DNA of 64,000 nt from Cercis canadensis (Eukaryota; Streptophyta; Magnoliopsida; Fabales; Fabaceae): assembly GCA_003255065.1 (NCBI GenBank), contig QAOA01004365.1, positions 149,124-213,123 of the forward strand. The letters run 5' to 3'. Shown here piece by piece: positions 13,247 through 24,820 of the stretch. The notes under the pieces are model-generated. The model did not search any database, was not told where the DNA came from, and was given only the letters and a program-made list of their open reading frames with translations. The translations under genes and the position numbers were made by a program. How positions within the stretch are numbered: the stretch's first letter is position 1; each line of letters opens with the position of its first letter.

Positions 13247-15763
13247 ACATAAACTTGCAGAATTCTGATGCATAAGTGTTATTTTTATGGATTCCATAGC
13301 CTCAATTTGAAAGCAGAAAAGGAGATTAAGGAGTGGGGAAAGTGGAAAATACAGAGGAGAGTGAACTTGGGAGAGTAGGAGAAAAATGAAAATAATGTGT
13401 CCCTCATTTTATTTTATTTTTTGCTGTCCTAACACAAGCAGTTACATTAGAACTTTGACCAAGGGGTGTGCAAAGGCATAAGAAAGCCCATGCTAGTGAG
13501 AGTTTTAATATAAAAAAAGAGACTAAGAATTGAATTAGCAGATTTGAATGTTTTCTCGTAATTGCTTTGGTTTTAGCAAAGGTGTTATGTCTAAACATAC
13601 AAAATTGTGGCCCTGTCCTGTTTAGGAATGGCATACAACAAAGGAAAAATTCATGGCAAGATGGAGTGTCTGGCACAAACTGCCCCATCCAACCTGGTAA
13701 TAATTGGACTTATGTTTTCCAAACTAAAGACCAAATTGGCACTTTCTTCTACTTCCCTTCCATCAATTTCCTTAAAGCTGGTGGTGGGTTTGGCCCGATT
13801 CGAATCAACAATCGCCCCGTGATCCAAGTTCCCTTTCCAAAACCAGAAGCAGAATTTGATCTTTTAATTGGTGACTGGTACCAAAGTAGCTACAAGGTAA
13901 TCACTATCATTGATCCTCACTTTGAACAAGTTTTAATCTTCTGATCTTTTCTGATATTTATACATAAAATTTGACTAGGATGTTAGGTCCAACGTGGATT
14001 CTGAGTCTATGGTTGGTGATAACCCCCCTGATTGGATGTTAATAAATGGCAAAGGACCATATATGAACCCTCTTTCAAGATTCCATGAGTCCTTCACTGT
14101 CACACAAGGTAAGAAATCAACAAGAAAACTGTTAAAAGTCGTTGCTCAAGGATGATGATACCTGTTTCATTGATCAATGGCCATTAGTAACTCCTACTCC
14201 ATGATCATGTGACAGGAAAAACATACTTGCTTAGAATATCAAACGTGGGAACAGCTTGGAGCTTCAATTTCAGGATTCAAAATCATCAACTGGTTTTAGT
14301 TGAAACTGAAGGATCTTATGTTAATCAGATACAATTGGATTCTCTTGATGTTCATGTAGGCCAATCCTATTCCGTTCTTGTCACAGCTAACCAAAATGCT
14401 GCTGATTACTACATAGTGGCCTCTCCTAAATTGTCTAATGCAACAGATTCAAGCCAGCTTGTAGGAATTGCTGTGCTTCATTATGGTAACTCTACCACAC
14501 AGGCTAATGGGTCTCTCCCAAGTGGTCCTGACCCATTTGATTTACAATTCTCCATCAATCAAGCTAAATCCATTAGGTAATTACATGTCATAAATGGTGA
14601 GCTGAATACTCAAAAAGAGCAGTTTTTCTCAAATTCTCTTTATATCTGCTTTTTCCTTTTTGTTTGGCTGCACCTGTAAATGCTTACATTCAAAAACTAA
14701 CTTGATTTTGAGGTCATGATGATATATACTAGCATTACATTGTGGGTTTATTTTTGACTGAAGGTGGAACCTGACCGCTGGAGCTGCAAGGCCTAATCCT
14801 CAAGGATCCTTCAATGTATCAAATGTGACAATATCTCAATCTTTCCTTCTACGGGCATCAACAGCTAATATTGATGGTTTTCGTGAATACACTGTCAACA
14901 ATGTGTCTTACCTGACTCCAGAGACACCACTAAAGCTAGCTGATCACTTTGCCAATGGGTCCGGTGTCTATGAACTTGATGTATTTCCCACAAACTCTTC
15001 AAATCCAAATGCTGTGCAAGGAGTTTTTGTCGCCAGCGGGATCCATAAAGGCTTTATGGAGATAGTATTTAAGAATGATTTAGAGACCATAAATTCTTGG
15101 CATTTGGATGGGTTCAGCTTCTTTGTTGTTGGGTAAGTGTCAGAAAAATAACACATCCATTGTTCATATTAGCCTACTAGAGAAACTTGCTACGCAAGAA
15201 ATTTCCCCGTCGACTGATACCCAATGTTTCTGTTTTTAGATTTGGAGATGGAGAATGGAGAGCTGATCTGCGCTCAACTTACAACCTATTTGACCCTGTT
15301 GCTCGCTCCACTGTCCAAGTTTACCCTGGTGAGTGGAGTGCAGTGTATGTGTATCTGGACAACCCTGGAATGTGGAACTTGAGATCACAAAACTTGAAAA
15401 ACTGGTATTTAGGCCAAGAGCTCTATGTGAGAGTTTATGATCCTGATCCCAACCCTGCCAAAGAGATGCCACCTCCACAAAATCTCCTTTTATGTGGTTA
15501 GTTACAATTTTTTCTTCTTTCTATTTTCTTCTCAATGTTTCATCATTGAAGACAAACAACAATGATTATGGTGTTCATGTTTTTGTTCTTGAATGTTCAC
15601 AGGAAAGTATGAGCCTATAGCCCCAACCCCTGCACCCTCAGTGTCACCTCCTGCACCACCAGGCCCCCCATCTGGGGCATCCATTACACATATAACTTGG
15701 TATTACATATTTTTAGCTCCACTCATTACAATTTTAATTTATATGGCAAAACTTGAAAGCTAA
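12845..15763 (+). CDS. SKU5-similar (SKS) multicopper-oxidase-like protein, copy 2, GPI-anchored
   Basis: Eight exons: 12845-12976, 13095-13204, 13626-13896, 13979-14108, 14216-14576, 14764-15132, 15240-15496, 15603-15763; joined 1791 nt, 596 aa. Exons 2, 3 and 4 (110, 271, 130 nt) are the same length as in copy 1 and the others differ by a few codons, so the pair arose by tandem duplication. It has an N-terminal signal peptide ending near NSAD, then WNGIQQRKNSWQDGVSGTNC, KDQIGTFFYFPSINF, NSWHLDGFSFFVVG and DNPGMWNLRSQ. Copper ligands are largely lost, as in all SKU5-type proteins. After LLLCG a Pro/Ala/Ser-rich spacer leads to PSGAS and a hydrophobic C-terminal stretch (WYYIFLAPLITILIYMA), a good GPI-anchor signal; the protein probably sits on the outer plasma-membrane face. 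Intron 2 begins with a CT microsatellite. The closest named relative may be SKS3, which I cannot confirm. Confidence 0.92.
13212..13243 (+). repeat. (CT)n microsatellite in intron 2 of SKS copy 2
   Basis: Uninterrupted CT run of about 32 bp starting a few bases after the 5' splice site. Likely length-polymorphic. Confidence 0.95.
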
Positions 15764-17223
15764 TGTTCGTTCTTCTTTGTTGTTGACTATGTTCATAGGT
15801 CTTACATTGCCAAGATAACCACTGTCCTGTTTCCTCTGTATTGGTCAGCATTGGGACGCTTCACCGTTTGAAGATTCACATGGCTGAAAGAGATTTTTCT
15901 CACTTTATTATTTTCTTCTTTTATTTTTTTTACATAGTTTTAAAGATGTATCTCACTAATTTTTTTATAGCCAAATGATAATCATTTATATCAAGAATGA
16001 AAGCTATTGAGAACAATAATGGATATTGTTCAATGCATACATCTTTCTTTTCCTCATAGAAATGAATTTAGTGAGGCAAGTTCACAATTTGGAGTAGCAT
16101 TCTTTGATGGGTGTGGCTTAATCAATAGAAAGGTAGATGAGGAGGCATGTTCTGGGGTCAACAACATGCAAAGGTGTCTTGATTGTTATATTAATGTCAA
16201 ATATTTTTCACAACTCTTAATGGTAAGTATAAATTAAATCATGATGTGCTCATTTTTCTTTAATTTTCTGCTTCTCTCACTACACTGACCTATCAACTCA
16301 CAGCAATTGTTTTTTTTTTTTTTTAGTTTCTTTTTATCTTATATTGTTATTGCAAGTTTGCAACTATTACCAAAACTACCAACAGGTGTAACACAATTAT
16401 AATTGCACTTGCTGTCCTTTTTATTACTACTGTTGATGATAATCTCTGCATTTGCTTCCAAGAAAATCCAAGATTAATTATATTTGCTGAAAATCAAAAT
16501 GGCAGCAACTCTCCTAGCAAGCCATCTGCTGCTGTAGGGTCTGTGTCAGAGACTGAAAATAATTAGCAAAAACAATCAGTAACTTTTGGAAAGAAATATT
16601 AATTACTATTTAGACTAGTTACTGTCTTGAAAAATTAGTCATATATTTACAAAAGTTGCTGCACCTATCAAATATTTGTGTGTGTATCATTAATTAACAA
16701 AGTAATTTTGGTATATGTACAAATTTTCTACTGCAATTTTCTGGTACCATATTCTATAAATTGTGCCTTGTGATATAATCTGAATTCAATTAATCTCACT
16801 TCAAAATTTTACAATTTAATTGAAATTTTATAACATATCATAGTTTTAGATTATTGTGATAGAAAGTTTGTGAAAGGATGGGGCTTGAAAATAATTTATG
16901 GAATAAAATTGCTATGCATGTATCAAGGTAATAAGATTAGCAACCCATCATATATATATAGTCATCTTGTGATTTAGAAATGTAAAATAAAATGGTCATA
17001 AATATTTTTAAAATTTTAGAATAGGGTTCCAAAGTTCATGCTTATCATAAAAGACAATTTACATTTCAAAAAAATTTGAAAAATGAAGTAATCACAATTT
17101 TAGCAATATTTACTTATGTTTTATATATACACTAACAAACTTTTTTTATTTTTTTTTAGTAATGAATTGATAGTTATTTGTTAAGAATTAATGGTTGAAT
17201 ATTTTTAATGTTTAGAGAATTTG

Positions 17224-17224
<1 letters not shown>

Positions 17225-17265
<41 letters not shown>
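17225..17265. repeat. (AT)n microsatellite
   Basis: About 40 bp of alternating A and T in non-coding DNA. Confidence 0.95.
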
Positions 17266-17272
<7 letters not shown>

Positions 17273-18789
17273 ACGTATCCGTATTCTCATATTTTATCAT
17301 AGAAGAATTGTCATTTGTAAAAGGTGTAAAGGGTGACTTCAATTTTAAAAGGAACATGTTATGTTGAATTATGAGCTATGAAAATTGATACAATTGTCAT
17401 TTATTAATTGGGAAATCTTATGTCAAACGCATAAACACTACACGTAAAGTTTTATGCCTTGTACAATAGTACTAACTTATCTTTAAAAGTCAAGGCTACT
17501 AATTGAAAGTTGCTTATTCATAAGCTTTTAATGATTTTTCTTTTCATTTGGTGCTGCAAAAGAAAACTATAAATATTAACTACACTTATAGATAAAGGGA
17601 TAATATACTTAAACCAAAACATTAGAGCAAATATGAGGAAAAAGTGCAGTTGATTTAAAGTTATATTGCTAACCCTCATCTAGAATAGGTGAAAATAAAA
17701 GAAATTATTTTGAGAGGAATGATTTAAAAATAAACTTAGACATAAATCATACTAAATGTATTATCATAAGATAGTGTTCTTTTAGACTTTTTTTCCTCTT
17801 ATTTTTTTTTTCTCCCTCTTTTTATTTATTTCCCAAACAGAGATATGAGTAACGATGACACATGTTTGCTTCTATTTAGTATACAAAATTTGCAATGAAC
17901 ACTTAAACATGGATTTAATGATAAAACATTTGATAAAGAACATGTTGCAAGATAGACACCAAATTAAGTATTTCCATAAATTTTTTTGGTAAGTAAAATG
18001 GTAATAAAAATAAGTTATTCTAATATTATCGGACATGACACCAGTATTTTCATAATTTTAACTAACCATGTATTGAACTAACCCAACTCCTAAAACATCG
18101 AACACTTGCTAACTCCGCAAACTCATGTATGACCTCAGATTGTAGAATTGATTTACCTTCAGTGAGCTCCTAAATAAGTAGATCTACTTAACTTGGCAAA
18201 TTCATTAGCAACCTCTCTCTCTCTCTTCTATTTATCCTGAATCATACTATACATAGAAACTAACCTTTAATTTGTGCTTACACAATTTCATACCCATTTT
18301 GACTTATAAATTCTAATAGTGTCAAAAACTTAGGCATAAAATAGTGAATTAATAATAGGTTAGTGTAAATCCCTAATTTTGTAATCTACTAAACATAGGT
18401 TGATTGTGACCTAAAAAAGAAAAGAAGGAATGATTAAATAAAATTGTAATCTTTGTTTACTATGATATATGGATTTGATCTGATGGAAGTGTAAGTTGAA
18501 TGGTATGAGGTGTACATTGAAACAAGGTTCAGAATCCAGTGGAGCAAATTAAGAAGTAGTGGATGATTTCATAGGGTGCTTAGGTGTAATGAGTGGGCAA
18601 ATAACAAACACATAGGAGAGGAGATGAGAGGAGAGGAGGATCAAGCAAAGAAAAGAACAAAAATAGCCAACACAGTAACATAATTTTTTAAATAAGGAAG
18701 AGGACAATATGAGGATTCATGTGGGAATTGCAGTTACTTACTGGCTTTCCAAACTTTTATTCTATTCCCATGACCAATATGATGAGACA

Positions 18790-18812
18790 CAGAGAGAGAG
18801 AGAGAGAGAGAG
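18790..18812 (+). repeat. (GA)n microsatellite
   Basis: GA repeat of about 23 bp, downstream of the ZAT5 gene. Confidence 0.95.
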
Positions 18813-19232
18813 GCAGTTAAGCTTTCCTTGTTCACGAAACAAGGAAACTTAAACAATGACTTTTAGCATAGTACCCAATACTCTTTCTCTCTCTTTCTGT
18901 GTAGTGTTAATACATCACATTCTCTGGCACTGAAAAAGAACAAAAACCCATGAAAAAGAAGAAGAAAAAGATACCCATCATGCACTTTCCATGAGTTCTA
19001 GATGTCTTTCACACTTACACAACACAACAACTTTAAATTTCCTATACTATAGTGAAGAATTGAATTCATCCACAATCTAAAGAATCTTGGAAGTTATGAA
19101 CTGTATAGAAAGAATCAGAATTCAAATTATATTGCTAACTTGTATCAAATCCAGCTTCCAACTGAACAGCTTGTGAAGAAAAAGTGAATCAATTTAATTT
19201 TTTATTAAGTATTTGAAAAAAATTGGACCTTG

Positions 19233-20186
19233 TCAGTAATGACAATCCACCAAAGCCGGCGCGGAGAAGACAAGATTTGCTTGGTGTTGTTGTTGTTGCT
19301 GCTGCTGTTGTTGTTGTTGCTTGGATGCAAAGGCAAACTTGGATTCTGTTTGATCATCTTCTGGTGCTGGCAGGTTGAGATCTAAATCCAAAGACAATAT
19401 GTTCCTTCTCTTTCTGGGTTGTTGTTCTTCTGGTTCCAAAGGCATTGTGGTATTGGTCCCAGTGGGTGCGCGATGCCGCCTCATATGACCACCCAAAGCT
19501 TGTCCTGATGTAAATTCAGCACCACAAACAGAGCACTCATGGACCTTGGGTTTGTTGTTGTTGCTATACAAATTCCCTCTACTATTATTCAATTGAAGAG
19601 AAAATGGGTTGCTGCTGTTGTTGTTGTTGTTGTTCTTGAATTGGAATTCATCTTCATCTGACGAGTTATTAATGGCCATTAAAGCAGCCAAGGCCTTAGG
19701 CTTCTTGTGACTTGCTCTGTGTCCTCCAAGTGCTTGAAATGAAGGGAATGTTCTGTTACAAGTCTTGCATTCATAAACATAAAACCCAGCTTTGCCAGCG
19801 CCCATAGAAGCAGCTTCCATGAATCTTCTACTACTGTACTTGGTATAATTCATGCCACCATCTTCCTCGGCGTGTTTCGGAGATTCCCGGGATTGGCCTT
19901 GAGCTAGAAGGATTAGACAATTGGCCATGTCCTCCTCTTCTTCTGTGCTATGTCGATGTTCGGTTGAGAAAGTGCTAGGGGAGCTGTTGTTATTGCTGTA
20001 GATATCATTGTCATCTTTATCACCGTTGTTGGAATCATCTTCAGCTTCAGCTTGACCTTGGTTGGAAGAATTGGCAGTAATTGAGAAGGGGATTGGGGAT
20101 TGTGGCCTTACCCTTTTGGTTCTCTTCCCTTTGACGATGTGGCTTTGGTCTTTCGACCCCGAAGCGAGTTCCTCTGCATCTTCCAT
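19233..20186 (-). CDS. ZAT5: C2H2 zinc-finger transcriptional repressor, ZAT5-like
   Basis: Intronless, 317 aa. A basic stretch GKRTKRVRPQSP (about residues 20-31) is a nuclear signal. EEEDMANCLILLAQG (about 83-97) is the leucine-rich L-box. Two fingers follow, each with the plant-specific QALGGH: YECKTCNRTFPSFQALGGHR (about 138-157) and HECSVCGAEFTSGQALGGHM (about 217-236). LDLDLNLPAP (about 266-275) is an EAR repression motif. Near the C-terminus is a polyglutamine run of about 12, and the protein ends in ALVDCHY. This order and the ending match the ZAT5 branch of C1-2i zinc fingers, which repress stress and growth genes (family knowledge). The start at 20186 is the first in-frame ATG before the basic region; a TATA box lies about 100 bp upstream. 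Confidence 0.93.
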   Translation of the reverse strand: MEDAEELASGSKDQSHIVKGKRTKRVRPQSPIPFSITANSSNQGQAEAEDDSNNGDKDDNDIYSNNNSSPSTFSTEHRHSTEEEEDMANCLILLAQGQSRESPKHAEEDGGMNYTKYSSRRFMEAASMGAGKAGFYVYECKTCNRTFPSFQALGGHRASHKKPKALAALMAINNSSDEDEFQFKNNNNNNSSNPFSLQLNNSRGNLYSNNNKPKVHECSVCGAEFTSGQALGGHMRRHRAPTGTNTTMPLEPEEQQPRKRRNILSLDLDLNLPAPEDDQTESKFAFASKQQQQQQQQQQQHQANLVFSAPALVDCHY

Positions 20187-20284
20187 GTCCAGAGAGAAGA
20201 GAGCTTGGTAAGAGAGAAAGAGAGAGGTTAGGAGAATTTGAAGGAAGCAGGGGAAGGAGAGTGGGAGGGTTGGTTATATTTATA

Positions 20285-20293
20285 TATTTATAG
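20285..20293 (-). promoter_or_regulatory. TATA box of the ZAT5-like gene
   Basis: CTATAAATA on the minus strand, about 100 bp upstream of the start codon, followed by a CT-rich leader in the sense direction (GA-rich as shown on +). Spacing suits a plant core promoter with a leader of roughly 70 nt. Confidence 0.6.
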
Positions 20294-20829
20294 ATAGATA
20301 TATGGGTAGTGAATGATATAATAAGTTGGGGAGTCAAAAGCCACCCAATACAACAGTAACTGTGAATCACTGTCCCAAATTGGGTCGGAAATAATTTAGA
20401 AAATTTGAAACGAGAAAATATAGCACTGCATAAAAACAGAGACCAAAAACAATCTTATTTAAACAGAAAGTCACCAAAATTAGAGAGTGGGTTAACAGAT
20501 TTGAAGAGAAGGGAGGGGAGAGTGGTTTGTTAAACACAGACTCTCTTTCTCACACTTTGACAAATGACAAGGCACTTCACGAAATGAAAACTACCCCCAA
20601 CCGAAGCCTGGTGGCACCATATTACCATGCTCTTCATTACTTTCTTGACGGACTAATATATTCATATATATCCCACCCCCACTCTCATATGTACCCTTGC
20701 TGCTCTAATCTCTAGCCACTCTCTATATAGCTTCAATTTGACTCTATTCTCTCAATATTTCACACTACTAAGTTTGCAGATCTAAATCACAAAACCACTC
20801 GTATGTAATTGTAAATTGATATTGTTACT

Positions 20830-21082
20830 TGTTAGTGTCAATAACCGATTATTGATTTTTGACATGGTATAAGAGCCTTTTTGATCAAATGGTCAAGATG
20901 TTGATTCTTTTTATTCTTTTTTTTTAATTAAATTAAAATTTTAGCGTAATATATAAGTAGGTCTGTGTTTTGTCAATGCTTCAAGCCCAAAGGACTTTTT
21001 TGTACAGGATATGTTAGATATAAAATTATTTCTAAGCATTCACCTAATAGCTTGAACTTTTGAGTTAAATCGATTTTTAACA
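20830..21082 (+). mobile_element. Decayed TRIM retroelement (family A)
   Basis: The right LTR, 21012-21082 (71 bp, TGTTAGATATAAAATT...TTTTTAACA), is a diverged copy of the LTRs at 40702-40772 and 40922-40992. The left LTR is reduced to about 35 bp (20830-20864) by an internal deletion. It is followed directly by TGGTATAAGAGCC, a one-base variant of the tRNA-Met primer-binding site TGGTATCAGAGC. The internal region shares CTTCAAGCCCAAAG with the other copy. Confidence 0.75.
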
Positions 21083-21117
21083 GTTAAGTAATAGCACTTC
21101 ATGAGGGTTATAAAAAT

Positions 21118-21545
21118 TTGGAACTTTTATTTGAAATTAAAATGATTTTGAGTTAAGTAGAATAGGTAAAATTAATCTTATAATATTTGGATTTTGAACA
21201 TATTAATTTTTAATAGTTAAATACTTAGTACTCTAATTTAGAGGACTTGTGAAATCTGATCTAATTGAATAAGTTAGATATGATTCATAAAAATGAAATG
21301 GCTTATCTCACCTTATATAGGTTATGTAGTCGTTATGCACCACATTTTTAAGGTGTAAGAGCTCTTACCCACAGATAAAATTGAAAAATTTATTTGGAAA
21401 CTGATTTTGAGTTAATTAGAATATTGTTAAATCAATCTTATGATGTTTGGCTTTTAATATAGTACTTTGATGATGGATTTTTTGTACTCTAATTTAGAGA
21501 TCTTGTGGAATCGGATGATGGATTCTAAGGAGATAAGTTGATCCG
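21118..21545. repeat. Diverged direct repeat
   Basis: About 21118-21290 and 21385-21545 share a run of motifs in the same order: TGATTTTGAGTTAA, AATCTTAT, ATATTTGG or ATGTTTGG, and GTACTCTAATTTAGAG. The two are an old tandem duplication or two copies of an unnamed repeat. The element is not identified. Confidence 0.55.
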
Positions 21546-23190
21546 ATCTTGTGGTCTAATCAATGGTCATGTACCATGAATCAAAGGACCTTCACTTAAT
21601 GGGTTCAACTCTAAATGTAGTAAAATAGACTGTTTTTATCCTATACTCGTGATATATGACATTAGTCACATTTGAAAGCTTTTACATACTAAATTTGAGT
21701 TATTGTGTGTCAAACCGGTAAAATATTTCACTTTTCATATAATGTTAAAAGGAAAGAAAACATTTTTTTTTTTTTATATAAACCTAATTTTAATATACTA
21801 AACTAAATAAAAAAAAATAACTTGTCAACTAGACAATTATGATTAAGTAGTAAATATTTTTAGTGAAATTTTATCATGTCAAAGAGGTATACCACAGCTA
21901 TTAATATAANTTATTAATGTAAAATTATTTAATTTTAATCATTTATTTTTAACGATTAAGATTAATTACTTTTTATATCCATAAATATCAAAAAAGTATG
22001 TAGCGTAAAAACTGTAGAAATAAGGAGTGGAAACTAGAGGGTAAAATAGATGTATAGAGTATTTTACTATTTTTAGAGGGAGAAAGAGTGTGTGTATAAG
22101 AGAAGGAAAGGAAGCAGGGAAGCAAGCAATGGGCCATTACTTTGCCTCAACGATTGTGCAGTGCACGAGATGATTGGAGTGCAAGCCTGGAACCACGCAA
22201 TCTGCGGTGCTCCCCTCCTTCCTTCTCCTTACTTTTTTTTTCTCAGTTTCCAATGCTTTTCTATTCTATTCCTAATTCCTATTCTCTCATGCTTCCATCA
22301 CCACTCATTACATCAACTTCTTCTGCTTCCATTCCACTCTCTCTTCTTTTTCTTTTTACTCAAATTTAGTTTTACCCCAATTCTAGTAAACTGAAAACCA
22401 CAAACACAATGCTCCTATCCTATTTTTTAATGTTGACTCTTTAATTGTGTTTCTCAAGTAAATGATGCCAACCAGTGTTTAACACTTGTAATGGTCCTTT
22501 TTGAACCTTTAATATCCTTTCATCTTCAAGTTCTCTTCAGACAGTGAAATTAGAGCATGAGTTTTAACTTATGCTTCTTTCCACAATGTGACAGAAATTT
22601 CTAGTATAATGAGATGTGAGAGATGACTCAGTGAGAGAACCCATCATTATTTTGAAGAAATTATAAAGCATACGCTTGATTGATATCAACAAAATAATAA
22701 TCTACCTCTTGAGCTCTAAATATTTCAACTGTTTTCTTAAAATATCATAAATTGCATATTAACAATTTAATTATAAATGAATTAAAATCCATTATTTTTA
22801 GTTTAACAGTTTGTTGTTGAATATCCATCATGGAAATGTAATCGTAGTAGTAAAGAAAAAGTTAACATGGTTTGTGATATATTAACACAAGAGATATAGA
22901 TATAATCCATTCTAAAATTTAAAGTTTCAAAGGAGGTAGAAGATGTAATCTACTCGTATGAGCACTAGTCATGTATACTTAAAAATGTATAAGAAGTGAA
23001 AGTGGGCTTTTGGGAAAGGGAAGAAGTAAAGAGAAGGGACATGCCAGGGGGCAAACTGGCCCCTCACTCATATGTGTATTTGTCACTACTTGTAACTATG
23101 CATATGCAATTTATCTTGGTTATAGAAGAAACAAATTCACATGGAGATGTAGATGGCTTAAATTTAGATAGAGTCATCTACTTAGTTGGG

Positions 23191-23850
23191 CATAATTGAC
23201 CTAGAGTTTTCTAGTGAAGCCTCTAATCATACTGTGAATGGCTTGTTTTGGACCAAATTAACTAGATGGATTAGTTTATGTGCGTACAAGCTAACGCAAA
23301 TACCATTTAACCACAATACCAAAAAAACAAGTGTAGATAGTGGCTAGAGCATGTCACAGCCTAAGCGATTATTAGTGAAAAAGATGTGAAGATTATTTTG
23401 TGAGAAAAAAAAAAATAAAGTCTAGATGTCAATCTGTAAGGAATTACTTTTCTTTCTAATTTTGCTTACTGAATACTTACTATTAAATTAATCAATCAAA
23501 GTGAAAATGATTAATTTATANCATAATTGACCTAGAGTTTTCTAGTGAACCCTCTAATCATACTGCGAATGGCTTGTTTTGGACCAAATTAACTAGATGG
23601 ATTAGTTTATGTGCGCACAAGCTAACGCAAATACCATTTAACCACAATACCAAAAAAACAAGTGTAGATAGTGGTCAGAGCATGTCACAGCCTAAGCGAT
23701 TATTAGTGAAAAAGATGTGGAGATTATTTTGTGAGAAAAAAAAAATAAAGTCTAGATGTCAATCTGCGAGGAATTACTTTTCTTTCTAATTTTGCTTACT
23801 GAATACTTACTATTAAATTAATCAATCAAAGTGAAAATGATTAATTTATA
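23191..23850. repeat. Near-identical 330-bp duplication around a single N (23521)
   Basis: 23191-23520 and 23522-23850 are the same sequence with about seven single-base differences, meeting at one N. The unmerged overlap of two contigs, possibly from two haplotypes, is the simplest reading. There is no gene here. Confidence 0.85.
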
Positions 23851-24599
23851 CCCCGCCAACCCAACCTTTTCCACATAAGTACAAAATTTTATTATGCAAA
23901 CTTGTTCTAATCATTGAAATCACGTGCTAGTTGACCCCACAATTCCTTAAATTAATCTCATAATCTGCCGCCTATAATTCTGGTATTATCTGCTATCCCA
24001 AAGCCTACTTAATTATTTACTCATCAAGTTAATTATCCAAATCATAATATATGCCTAAGTCCTAGACCTATCATTGGGGATCAATTTATTAGATAATGAT
24101 CGCATGAAAAAAAAACTATTCGATAAGAAACAAAGTTTGTAAATTTGGTGGCTTATATTAGTTATATTAATTAGTTGTAGAGGGATAAACACAGTTTGTT
24201 TTTGATAACTGTAGCAGGGAACACTCTGAAAGAGTAATCAAGAATTTTTTAATTAGATCACTAGCATAGCCTTGTATTGTATTAATGGTATTCTTTGTCA
24301 GTAACATAACAATACTGACTTCACAGTGACCTTTTAATATTAGTGAGGAACAAGTTGATTATGATTGTGAAATCAAGAGTGGCAACATCTATTTTTTAAA
24401 GAAATTGACTATTTTTGAGACATTAAGAGTGTGTTTGATAGGGAAGGTGAAAAAAAAAAAGGGGGAGTGAAATGGAAATAAGATGAAAAAAAAGTTTGAT
24501 TTTAACTTTTTGATACTTGATGTATAGACAATAAAAAAATATATACAAATGAGAAGAAAAGAGGAAAGAAGAAAACACTAATTAAGGATTTATGTAGTA

Positions 24600-24820
24600 A
24601 ATAATATAATTTTATTGTATTTTTTGTTTTGTTTACACGCAGAGTATTTTCACATATTTTTTTAGATATGGAACTAATTCCTCTGTTCAAGAGGGGAGCA
24701 ATAACCAGTAAATCCCTCTCAATAAGTGAAACTCCAAAGATTCGTACTCAAGACTTTTAACCTATAACACTTTAGAGTTTAGTCTATTTCCACTTAAGCC
24801 AACCCTCGATCGTTGGTTAC
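24600..24820 (-). mobile_element. Second copy of the tRNA-derived SINE
   Basis: Read on the minus strand it follows the 575-760 element: GGTTGGCTTAAGTGG (A-box), GTCTTGAGTACGAATC (B-box), GAGGGATTTACTGGTTATTG, TTCCATATCTAAA, then an A-rich tail toward 24600. It is more diverged than the first copy. Its target-site duplication is no longer clear, so the ends are approximate. Confidence 0.7.

Larger units (their letters stand above)
15764..19232. other. Intergenic, SKS copy 2 to ZAT5 (tail to tail)
   Basis: Contains the 3' flanks of two convergent genes. Otherwise AT-rich, with an (AT)n microsatellite at 17225-17265 and a (GA)n at 18790-18812. A 76-codon open frame near 16007-16237 has no recognisable motif and is not called. 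Confidence 0.6.

Noticed and set aside
13404..13688. Antisense open frame over SKS copy 2 intron 2 and exon 3
   Set aside because: It is the shadow of the coding exon on the other strand.
16007..16237. 76-codon frame with several Cys (CGLINRK...CSGVNNMQRCLDC)
   Set aside because: No recognisable domain, no splice-linked neighbours found, downstream of the SKS copy 2 3' end.
22092..22394. 100-codon frame and possible miRNA-like precursor
   Set aside because: The protein is low-complexity Leu/Phe/Pro from a CT-rich stretch; I could not find a convincing hairpin or known miRNA sequence.
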